7,716 nucleotides of DNA, taken from the NCBI GenBank assembly GCA_025451595.1, contig JANWKD010000072.1, positions 1 through 7,716 of the forward strand, given 5' to 3'. The notes beneath the pieces were generated by a model. That model made no database searches, was not told the DNA's origin, and was given only the letters and a program-made list of their open reading frames with translations. Both the position numbers and the translations under genes were made by a program. Shown here in pieces: positions 1 to 6,113 of this stretch (positions within the stretch are counted from its first letter, which is position 1; every line of letters begins with the position of its first letter). Source of the DNA: Candidatus Babeliales bacterium. Lineage in GTDB: Bacteria > Babelota > Babeliae > Babelales > JANWKD01.

Positions 1-495
1 ACAGAAAAGACAGGAAAAGGAACTCACGCAAAAGGACAAAAACCTAAAACTCCTGGAAAAGGATCAATCCCACACAATAAGAATAACTTCAACAAAAACT
101 GGAACCATTACCAACACAATTGGCATAACAATTGGTGGAACCATGGTTGGTGGGGCAATAACTGGTGGTTCGGAGCTGGAAATTGGTGGTGGAGTCCTTG
201 GCCATTCTGGATTTCAACATTCGGATGGTGGAACTTCTATTGGGATCCTTGGTGGGCATGGCGTTATGAACCAATTACTATTATTGACAGAACGTACGTA
301 GAAACATTGCCTGCACCAGAGCAAGAATCATACTTGGTTGATCAGGTTGCACAACTAGAGCAAACAATAAATGATATTATTGATGGTCTCCGAAGCCAAC
401 GTGAAGCTATCGAAAAATTAAATGAAGTAGCATCGCAACAAGGGCAACCAGAAGAAGAAAATATAATAGAAGAAGAGACTATAGAAACCGAATAA
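1..495 (+). CDS. Trp/Asn/His-rich protein with C-terminal coiled coil (5' end outside window)
   Basis: Frame 1 is open from the first base of the window to the TAA at 493-495, giving 164 visible residues; the start lies upstream. A TTG at 307 is sometimes taken as the start, but it sits inside this longer frame, whose composition is clearly protein-like. Visible residues 1-33 are Lys/Gly/Pro/Thr-rich. Residues 34-87 hold 19 Trp in 54 positions, in doublets and one triplet, alternating with Asn, His, Gly and aromatic residues (for example HNNWWNHGWWGNNWW). Residues 111-145 are a heptad-type coiled coil (YLVDQVAQLEQTIND), and the tail is Glu-rich. I do not recognise a family. Its neighbour at 552 is exported and shares the coiled-coil motif, so a cell-envelope or secreted role is a reasonable inference, but the N-terminus that would show a signal peptide is missing. 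That the gene is real is well supported; its function is unknown. Confidence 0.85.
   Translation, partial: TEKTGKGTHAKGQKPKTPGKGSIPHNKNNFNKNWNHYQHNWHNNWWNHGWWGNNWWFGAGNWWWSPWPFWISTFGWWNFYWDPWWAWRYEPITIIDRTYVETLPAPEQESYLVDQVAQLEQTINDIIDGLRSQREAIEKLNEVASQQGQPEEENIIEEETIETE
100..261 (+). repeat. Degenerate TGG/AAT low-complexity tract encoding the Trp-rich segment
   Basis: The tract is built of imperfect repeats of AATTGG and TGGTGG units, with AATTGG at 118, 130 and 180. It encodes 19 tryptophans, all by the single codon TGG, with Asn/His/Gly between them. The repeats are degenerate at the nucleotide level, so this is not a fresh microsatellite. The frame is kept open throughout, which argues for selection on the protein. 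Confidence 0.7.
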
Positions 496-507
496 ATAAA
501 TATATCT

Positions 508-535
508 GTGATCCTTGTGTTTGCACAAGGATCAC
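508..535 (+). promoter_or_regulatory. Perfect 12-bp intercistronic hairpin
   Basis: GTGATCCTTGTG at 508-519 is perfectly complementary to CACAAGGATCAC at 524-535, with a 4-nt TTTG loop. It lies 12 nt after the stop of the Trp-rich gene and just before the Shine-Dalgarno AAGGAG (541-546) of the next gene. No T-run follows it, so it does not look like a classic intrinsic terminator. It may be an mRNA-stabilising or processing hairpin, an attenuator of translation of the downstream gene, or a DNA operator. The structure is seen directly; its role is inferred. Confidence 0.7.
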
Positions 536-551
536 CATAAAAGGAGTAACA

Positions 552-827
552 ATGAAAAAAATAATATTCATAATTATGGCAACTTTTACTGGATTGATCA
601 CTGCAGGAGCCAGAGATCTTGCCGATCAAGTTGCGTCTTTACAAAAAGCGGTAAATGAAAAAATCTTACCTGAAATTCAATCATTATCAGAAAAAACCAG
701 TGAATTGGCAGACAAAGTAGCTAGAATAGAAACAGGAAAACCCAAGAAAAAAGAAATTCGTAAACCACGAAGAGAGGTCGAAGATGAAAGACCTGAGTTT
801 GCTTACGAAGAAGAGGAATGGGACTAA
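552..827 (+). CDS. Small exported coiled-coil protein, unknown function
   Basis: This 91-residue protein starts at ATG 552, with AAGGAG 5 nt upstream. Residues 1-20 form a signal peptide: MKK, then a hydrophobic core, ending A-G-A before R21, a typical signal peptidase I site. No lipobox cysteine is present. Residues 22-61 are a predicted amphipathic coiled coil. They contain an internal repeat, LADQVASL at 23-30 and LADKVARI at 52-59, which also matches LVDQVAQL in the gene upstream. Residues 63-74 are strongly basic and residues 75-91 strongly acidic, ending EEEEWD. The size and pattern recall small periplasmic coiled-coil proteins such as the Lpp or YbgF N-terminal type, but there is no family match I can name. 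It is probably co-transcribed with the Trp-rich gene (56-nt gap with a hairpin) and ends just before a terminator. Confidence 0.85.
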   Translation: MKKIIFIIMATFTGLITAGARDLADQVASLQKAVNEKILPEIQSLSEKTSELADKVARIETGKPKKKEIRKPRREVEDERPEFAYEEEEWD

Positions 828-856
828 TACGAAGATTAATATCCTGAATATTTAAC

Positions 857-893
857 TATTAAAAAGGGCTGGCAATGCTAGCCCTTTTTAATA
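857..893 (+). terminator. Bidirectional intrinsic terminator between convergent genes
   Basis: TAAAAAGGGCT at 860-870 pairs with AGCCCTTTTTA at 880-890. The pairing extends outward to 857/893, and inward to a 3-nt loop through one G-U pair. The A-rich left arm and T-rich right arm let it act in both directions. It serves the small coiled-coil gene on the plus strand and the MBL gene on the minus strand. The last codons and stop of the MBL gene (TAG at 880-878) lie inside the hairpin. Confidence 0.85.
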
Positions 894-1852
894 TCATACC
901 ATTGCCCTTCTTGTAAAAAACATACCGGTAACGTTACCAATTGATTTTGCAAAAAATCTTGTAATACATTCTTTGCTCTATATCGATCTTGATACAATGA
1001 AAAAGTGCCCCAATGCATAGGAATAATCTTTTTGGGATTTAAGACCTGAGATGCATGATAAAAGCCCTGCAAATCTAGATGAAGCATTTGTTTGTATTCT
1101 TGATTAGTAGCGGTATGAAATGGCAATAAGGCAACGTCAATGGAAGGAAATTTTTGTGCTATATAATCAAAATGAATGTTATAAGCGGTATCTCCTGCAA
1201 AGTAGAGATAGTAATCTTGGTACGATATCATCCAACTTCCCCAGAGCGATTTATTAATAGTTTGCCGTGAATTTCCAGACCAATGATACGCTGGCAACAA
1301 GCTACATGTTACATCAAAAATGGTAAAATCTTGCCACCAATTTTTTTCATAGACCAAATAGTTCATCCAATCCGGAAGATATTGCCTGCAACCCAATGGC
1401 ATTAAAAATATGGGATTATACTGCACCAATAGATCATGTAAAGTCTGTGTATCAAAATGATCAAGATGATAATGAGAAATGAGCACCACATCAATTTTAG
1501 GCAATTGAGATATGCTCAACAACGGCGCAAAAAGTCTCTTTGGAAAAGGAAATGGCAATTCATAGAATACTGGATCGGTCAGAATAGTCACGCTTCCAAT
1601 TTTAATCAAAAATGTTGCATGACCCAGCCACTGAATGGTAAAAGCTTCATTATAGAAAGTCCCTTGCGATTCTTGTTCATACTGTAAGATTGAACGACGA
1701 TATGCTTTCACCACTTGTAAAGGGTGCCTGATACAATAACCGACACCCATTTTAATCATATTCAAATAATGATAATGCTGCTTATCCCAATTATAAAAAC
1801 GACCATTTTCATAATAAGGAGTTATCCACGCTTCCATTACTACTCGATACAA
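878..1852 (-). CDS. Metallo-beta-lactamase-fold hydrolase, NAPE-PLD/RomA-like
   Basis: This 324-residue protein has the metallo-beta-lactamase fold of the family that includes N-acylphosphatidylethanolamine phospholipase D, RomA and UlaG-type enzymes. The family signature GHATFLI...LTDPVF is at residues 78-96. The metal motif HYHLDH is at 127-132 (H127, H129, D131, H132). Further ligands fit H190 (PAYHWSG), D221 (FAGDT) and H280 (PMHWGTF), so a dinuclear zinc site looks complete. The N-terminal ENGRFYN region is typical of the NAPE-PLD-like branch. A phosphodiester lipid substrate is possible but unproven. No signal peptide is seen, so it is probably cytoplasmic. The assigned start is TTG at 1852, 4 nt after the stop of the M3 peptidase gene and without a clear ribosome site. 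ATG at 1837 (codon 6), with only a weak GAG upstream, is an equally good choice. It is the last gene of the minus-strand operon. Confidence 0.9.
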   Translation of the reverse strand: MYRVVMEAWITPYYENGRFYNWDKQHYHYLNMIKMGVGYCIRHPLQVVKAYRRSILQYEQESQGTFYNEAFTIQWLGHATFLIKIGSVTILTDPVFYELPFPFPKRLFAPLLSISQLPKIDVVLISHYHLDHFDTQTLHDLLVQYNPIFLMPLGCRQYLPDWMNYLVYEKNWWQDFTIFDVTCSLLPAYHWSGNSRQTINKSLWGSWMISYQDYYLYFAGDTAYNIHFDYIAQKFPSIDVALLPFHTATNQEYKQMLHLDLQGFYHASQVLNPKKIIPMHWGTFSLYQDRYRAKNVLQDFLQNQLVTLPVCFLQEGQWYDIKKG

Positions 1853-1856
1853 TGGT

Positions 1857-3947
1857 TTATTTTTCTAACCCAAGATCACGTAAAAATGCTTCTTGGTTTG
1901 GCTCTCGACCTAAAAAATCATACAATAACTGGTTAGGATCTTCACTGCCACCCTTTCCAATAATTTTTTGAATATATTCATTACCGATTTGAGGATTTAA
2001 AAGACCAAGTTTTCTAATGGTATCAAACAAATCTAATGCAAATACTTGAGACCACAGGTAGGAATAATATTTTGGTCCATATCCAGTCAAATGACCAAAA
2101 GAAGCCTGCATATGATCATGCGGGTAAAAGACGTCATGTCTACGAATTTCTTTTTGCAAATCATGCAGTATCTGCGTAGAATCTTTACGCGCTCCCGGTT
2201 GGTAATAAGCAAGAGAAAGCAACGCGTACATAATCTGCTTTGATATGGTATCACCGGTTGTAAAGTTTTTAATTTCAATAATTCGATCAATTAAATCATC
2301 AGACAAAGGCTGTCCGGTTTGATAATGATGACTCACTATTTTTAATATTTCCTTGTCAAACAACCACTCTTCCAACATCTGAGACGGCATTTCTACAAAA
2401 TCCATTTTTACTTGCGTGCCTGAAAGATTTGCAAGCTCAGTTGCCCCGAGTAACGCATGCAACGCATGCCCAAACTCATGGAAAAAAGTTTTTACATCAG
2501 AACGTTTGAGTAATGATGGTTTGGTAGCAGTTGATTTAGGAAAATTTGCAAGCACAACCGCAACACCTGGCTGTATCGTAGAACCCTTCTTTGTCACCGG
2601 AATGACGGTCATTTGGCAAGCATGCGTAAATTTATTAGGACGCGGATATAAATCGAGGAATAAATAACCATACAATGTTTTTTGATTATCATAATTCCGC
2701 CATACTTCAATGAGTTTAACCTCTTTATCCCATATGTTGGTCATCGGAATTTCTTTAAATTCTAAGGAAAAAAATTTCTGATAAATATCTAACAACGCTT
2801 GAATCGTATGCTCCATTGGAAAATATTCTGCCAATTTAACTTCATCAATATCAAAATATTTCTTTTTATAATATGTTTTAGCGTACAATCTATCCCATGG
2901 ATTGAATGCATTATTGACTAAACGTACAGAAGAAGGCAAATCTTTAATTAAATCGCTAAACTCTTGCTCTTCCTTGCGATTTACCTTTACCAACAAATCC
3001 ATTAAAAACTGCTTTGCTCGACGATCGGTTTTGACCATTTGCGAATCTATATCTAATGCTGCATAACTTTCAAAACCCAGTTCTTTGGCCAATAGGTCTC
3101 TTTTTTCAATTATTTGTTCAAGCAGTTGCACGTTTTGCGGATTAGCCCTATTTACAAACGCATGAAATAGTTTTTCTCGCGTAGAGGCATTGTCACACTG
3201 TTCCATAACCTGAAAATAGGTTGGGTAATCAGTTCCTAATTCGTATTTATCACCAATTTTTGTTAAATTATTAATAAAGTCTTGGTCAAGGCCAGAGAGT
3301 TCTTCTTTGGTAACTTGTATTGAACTTTTATCAATATTAATATTTTTATCAAAACTCAGTGAAAGCTCTGCAATATCTTTTTTCAGCTGTGCAATAACAT
3401 CACGTTTTTCTTTGGGTAAATCGAGCCCACTTCGTTTAAAATCTTTTAACGTCTCGCTTACAAAATATTTTACTTCTTGGCCTGGGTCATCTACAAGCAT
3501 TTTATTTTCTGCGTAATCCTTAATCGCATGGTACAGATCAACGTTTTGAGATACATAATCAACCCCAAATTGTTGTAATGCAATAATTGCCTCGTCTGCT
3601 GCTTCTCGTAATAATTGATCAGGATTTACATTACTAATGACATTAAAAACTGATTGCTCTCGACCAAAATTTGCAAGAGCAATATCAAATGCTTGAATAG
3701 TATTTTCAAAATTTCTTTCTGAAGAATTGAGGGCTATAATTGCATCTATTTTTTGTTTGGTATCGTTAATAATCGCTTCCTGTCTTTGCTTAATAGCAGA
3801 AACAGTAATAGGAAATAATTTTATAGCATCAGCAGCTGAGGTAATTTTGTTTGTCATGGTATTCTTACACGTTGATTGAAAAATTGAAGTAACAAAAAAA
3901 CTTATTAAAATAAGAATAATACAGATAAAGATGTTTGTCTTGTTCAT
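1857..3947 (-). CDS. M3-family zinc oligopeptidase with N-terminal export/anchor segment
   Basis: This 696-residue metallopeptidase belongs to the thimet oligopeptidase/Dcp/oligopeptidase A group (MEROPS M3), which cleaves short peptides inside an enclosed channel. The zinc motif HEFGH is at residues 490-494, with catalytic E491. The third ligand fits E519 (DFVEMPSQ), 29 residues after H490, the same spacing as H473 to E502 in thimet oligopeptidase. The substrate-binding C-terminal loop is present as HLTGYGPKYYSYLWSQV at 619-635, with the expected tyrosines. The domain is full length. Unlike the usual cytosolic members, residues 5-23 form a strong hydrophobic segment after MNKTN, so the enzyme is probably exported or anchored in the inner membrane. 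C27 follows the sequence QST, a poor lipobox. The start ATG at 3947 overlaps the TGA of the upstream gene (ATGA), with a GAGGGG upstream, implying translational coupling. It may degrade signal peptides or imported host peptides; this is inference. Confidence 0.95.
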   Translation of the reverse strand: MNKTNIFICIILILISFFVTSIFQSTCKNTMTNKITSAADAIKLFPITVSAIKQRQEAIINDTKQKIDAIIALNSSERNFENTIQAFDIALANFGREQSVFNVISNVNPDQLLREAADEAIIALQQFGVDYVSQNVDLYHAIKDYAENKMLVDDPGQEVKYFVSETLKDFKRSGLDLPKEKRDVIAQLKKDIAELSLSFDKNINIDKSSIQVTKEELSGLDQDFINNLTKIGDKYELGTDYPTYFQVMEQCDNASTREKLFHAFVNRANPQNVQLLEQIIEKRDLLAKELGFESYAALDIDSQMVKTDRRAKQFLMDLLVKVNRKEEQEFSDLIKDLPSSVRLVNNAFNPWDRLYAKTYYKKKYFDIDEVKLAEYFPMEHTIQALLDIYQKFFSLEFKEIPMTNIWDKEVKLIEVWRNYDNQKTLYGYLFLDLYPRPNKFTHACQMTVIPVTKKGSTIQPGVAVVLANFPKSTATKPSLLKRSDVKTFFHEFGHALHALLGATELANLSGTQVKMDFVEMPSQMLEEWLFDKEILKIVSHHYQTGQPLSDDLIDRIIEIKNFTTGDTISKQIMYALLSLAYYQPGARKDSTQILHDLQKEIRRHDVFYPHDHMQASFGHLTGYGPKYYSYLWSQVFALDLFDTIRKLGLLNPQIGNEYIQKIIGKGGSEDPNQLLYDFLGREPNQEAFLRDLGLEK

Positions 3948-4336
3948 TTTATTGACCCCTCTGAGTTATAAAAAACATACTGTTGCTGAGTTATAAAACC
4001 ATACTCCTTTATGAGCGTAAAATAGTAATCATCTAAAGTAATCTCTATTGCGTTCAGTTTTTTTGAATAGGTTGATTTAGTTACAAACTCAAGTCCCTTA
4101 AAATCCCTGCTTGCTGCATCTAACATACATTTGGGTAAATTTAATCGACTCAGATTAAATCCAATTATTTTTTTCTTTTTGTTAATATAGGCTGCCATAG
4201 GATTATCTTTATTCACCGTTGAAAGATTATGCTTCGAGCAAATCTCATTTAAACTACGAATTCCCGTATCGGGAACATAATACATGGCAGTCAGCATCAT
4301 AGACCATAATAAACTAGCAAACAGCAAAACTCTCAT
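3944..4336 (-). CDS. Small exported protein of unknown function, coupled to the M3 peptidase gene
   Basis: This 130-residue protein starts at ATG 4336 with a good AAAGGA site 5 nt upstream. Residues 3-18 are hydrophobic after MR, giving a signal peptide that probably ends at LTA17. The mature part is Lys/Asn-rich with mixed polarity and holds two cysteines (C33, C70) that could form a disulfide in the periplasm. No known motif was recognised. The stretch around residues 96-118 (NAIEITLDDYYFTLIKEYGF) looks like beta-strand plus helix. Its TGA overlaps the ATG of the M3 peptidase gene by 4 nt, so the two are almost surely translated together, and it is first in the operon. It could be a partner, inhibitor, chaperone or substrate of the peptidase; the sequence does not decide. 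The overlap and ribosome site make the gene itself credible. Confidence 0.8.
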   Translation of the reverse strand: MRVLLFASLLWSMMLTAMYYVPDTGIRSLNEICSKHNLSTVNKDNPMAAYINKKKKIIGFNLSRLNLPKCMLDAASRDFKGLEFVTKSTYSKKLNAIEITLDDYYFTLIKEYGFITQQQYVFYNSEGSIK

Positions 4337-4424
4337 TTTTTATCCTTTCATTCATTAAATCATACTCTTGATTTGATAATGGTGATTTTACAACAATTAA
4401 AAAAAAATCAATATAGGTATTTAT
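4337..4424. promoter_or_regulatory. Divergent intergenic region, probable promoters for the M3 operon and photolyase
   Basis: This 88-bp AT-rich gap separates two divergent transcription units and should hold both promoters. For the minus strand, TTGATT (4411-4406) and TAAAAT (4390-4385) are a possible -35/-10 pair, but the 15-nt spacer is short. For the plus strand, GATAAT (4375-4380) with TTCATT (4351-4356) upstream at an 18-nt spacer is a weak candidate. A run of nine A lies at 4399-4407. No strong operator dyad was seen. The individual boxes are guesses; only the location is reasonably firm. Confidence 0.35.
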
Positions 4425-5783
4425 ATGAAAGAATTCAATACCTCTTTATTTATTTTTAGACGCGACCTGCGTCTTGATGATAATACAGGCCTTATAGAGG
4501 CATGCAAACTGAGTAGTATGGTCATTCCTGCATTCATTTTAGATCCTCGCCAAATTGGACCAAAAAATAAATATCGCACTATTCCCGGACAACAGTTTAT
4601 GTTTGAGGCTTTACAAGATTTGCATAATCAATTAAGAAGAACGAAGGGCACGTTGTATCTGTTTTCTGGAATTGCCGAAACCGTTGTAGAAACTATTTTA
4701 AAAAACAACAACATTGAGGCGGTATTTGTCAATCGGGATTATACTCCATTCAGTAGAGAACGAGATGAAAAAATAAAGGAAATTTGTCATCGCTACAACA
4801 GAACGTTTATGAGTTTTAATGACTTATTGCTGCATGAACCAGAAGAAGTAGTTACCGCTCAAGGCACAACATACCGTATGTTTACGCCTTATTTTAAAAA
4901 AAGTAAAACCATTCCCGTTCGAAAGCCAATGAATCTACAAAAACCTACCTGGTATTTTAAACCTATAAATCTTGAAATTGATCATGAACTACTTAAACAA
5001 ACAACTCCTTCCATTATTCAGGGAAAAAAAGCTGCGGTAACAAAAATATTGAAAAAAATGGATAAATTTCAACATTATCACAAAGAACATAATATTCCCT
5101 CTATAGCTACTACCTATTTGTCGGCATACCTCAAATTTGGTATCTGCTCTATACGCCAGGCTTATTGGTCAATTGTCAGCCAACTTGGTCAAGATCACGA
5201 CCTCATACGGCAGTTGCATTGGCGAGATTTTTTTACTCATATTGCATATAATTATCCTTTTGTTTTTGAGAGAGCTTTTCATGAAAAATATGCTCGTTTG
5301 CCTTGGGAAAATGACAAAAAAAAATTTAAATTATGGTGCCACGGCAAAACAGGTTTTCCCATTGTAGATGCAGGTATGCGCCAGCTTAATGAAACTGGTT
5401 TTATGCATAATCGAGTGCGCATGATCGTCGCATCATTTTTAGTAAAAGATTTGCACATCGACTGGCGTTGGGGAGAGCGCTATTTTGCACAAACTTTAAG
5501 AGATTATGATCCGGCAGTCAATAACGGTAATTGGCAATGGTCTGCGTCCACTGGGTGTGACTCTCAGCCTTATTTCAGAATTTTTAATCCATGGCTTCAG
5601 CAAAAAAAATTCGATCCCCATGCCAAATATATTAAAACGTGGGTAGCAGAGCTCAAAAATGAATCAGAGAAAACTATTCATAATTGGTATAAAAAACAAA
5701 CTATTGATGCGTATCCCAAACCTATAATAAATCATACCGCGCAAGCAAATAAAGCTAAGAAATTATACAAAAGAATGCAATGA
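4425..5783 (+). CDS. phrB: Deoxyribodipyrimidine photolyase (class I CPD photolyase)
   Basis: This 452-residue flavoprotein repairs cyclobutane pyrimidine dimers in DNA using blue light and reduced FAD. The N-terminal antenna-binding domain begins FIFRRDLRLDDN (residues 9-20). The FAD domain carries TTYLSAYLKFG (229-239), QLHWRDFF (263-270), GKTGFPIVDAGMRQL (307-321), MHNRVRM (327-333) and NNGNWQWSASTG (366-377). By alignment to E. coli PhrB, the electron-transfer tryptophans W306, W359 and W382 correspond to W294, W347 and W370 with identical local spacing. The flavin-contacting N378 corresponds to N366. M333 matches M345 of CPD photolyases, where (6-4) photolyases usually have histidine. 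Length is close to the usual 470. ATG 4425 has only a weak AGG 7 nt upstream, but the protein aligns from residue 5 or so. It is monocistronic as far as can be seen, and no clear terminator follows it. Confidence 0.97.
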   Translation: MKEFNTSLFIFRRDLRLDDNTGLIEACKLSSMVIPAFILDPRQIGPKNKYRTIPGQQFMFEALQDLHNQLRRTKGTLYLFSGIAETVVETILKNNNIEAVFVNRDYTPFSRERDEKIKEICHRYNRTFMSFNDLLLHEPEEVVTAQGTTYRMFTPYFKKSKTIPVRKPMNLQKPTWYFKPINLEIDHELLKQTTPSIIQGKKAAVTKILKKMDKFQHYHKEHNIPSIATTYLSAYLKFGICSIRQAYWSIVSQLGQDHDLIRQLHWRDFFTHIAYNYPFVFERAFHEKYARLPWENDKKKFKLWCHGKTGFPIVDAGMRQLNETGFMHNRVRMIVASFLVKDLHIDWRWGERYFAQTLRDYDPAVNNGNWQWSASTGCDSQPYFRIFNPWLQQKKFDPHAKYIKTWVAELKNESEKTIHNWYKKQTIDAYPKPIINHTAQANKAKKLYKRMQ

Positions 5784-6113
5784 TTAATGAGAATTAAATG
5801 GAGTGGCCATCGGTTTAAAAAACAACATTTATGGCAAAGCAGAATAAAAAATAATTTCCATCTGTATTTTTACAAAGTAGCCAGATGAGTAAAGGAAGTT
5901 TACAAAAAACTCTCAACCCGTTGATTCAAACCTTATTTTATTCATTAGATACGATGTCCGAAATATAAGGTCATAGACTTATGGTTAGCTTTAGTGTATA
6001 TTGTAATATAGTTTCAAATTTTCATAATTTTTTTTAGGAAAGGCGACTTTATCGATACATCTTTTTTTTAGTTGTTGTTTATTTTTTTAATTTTAATTTT
6101 TGAGTTTTTTTAT
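5784..6113. other. 330-bp intergenic region: no convincing gene, promoter and U-rich leader at its right end
   Basis: No long frame exists on either strand. A 33-codon frame at 5787-5888 (+), starting 3 nt after the photolyase stop and very Lys/Arg/His-rich, has no ribosome site and is probably chance or a gene remnant. Weak dyads are present: CATCTG 5859-5864 with CAGATG 5882-5887, and CCTTAT 5931-5936 with ATAAGG 5965-5970. Neither is followed by a T-run, so neither is a good photolyase terminator. AGGAAAGG at 6037-6044 resembles a Shine-Dalgarno sequence, but no ATG, GTG or TTG follows at a proper distance. The right 53 bases are about three-quarters T. Confidence 0.6.
5974..6002 (+). promoter_or_regulatory. 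Candidate sigma70-type promoter of the RRM protein gene
   Basis: TAGACT (5974-5979, 4 of 6 to TTGACA) and TATATT (5997-6002, 5 of 6 to TATAAT) are separated by exactly 17 nt. Transcription would begin near 6009, leaving an untranslated leader of about 105 nt before the ATG at 6114. In such AT-rich DNA chance matches are common, so this is a moderate-confidence call. Confidence 0.45.

Noticed and set aside
89..274. 61-codon frame on the minus strand opposite the Trp-rich segment
   Set aside because: It is the mirror of the TGG-rich tract, giving a Thr/Ser/Cys/Asn-rich product; no ribosome site, and the plus-strand frame is longer and continues into a clear coiled coil.
307..495. Independent 62-residue gene starting at TTG 307
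   Set aside because: The frame is open upstream to the window edge with coherent protein composition, and no ribosome site precedes the TTG; it is the end of a longer gene.
342..629. 95-codon minus-strand frame across the two coiled-coil genes
   Set aside because: It overlaps both genes and the hairpin, is Ser/Cys-rich with no recognisable domain, and is explained as a shadow of the plus-strand genes.
3861..3875. Lipoprotein signal in the M3 peptidase around C27
   Set aside because: The residues before the cysteine (QST) do not fit the usual lipobox with L or V at -3 and A/G/S at -1; a plain signal or membrane anchor is more likely.
5859..5887. CATCTG/CAGATG dyad as a photolyase terminator
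   Set aside because: Only 6 bp with a 17-nt loop and no T-run after it; too weak.
6072..6113. N-terminal hydrophobic extension (signal or membrane segment) on the RRM protein
   Set aside because: The 14 extra residues come from translating the T-rich leader; there is no ribosome site before TTG 6072 and the RRM begins directly at ATG 6114.
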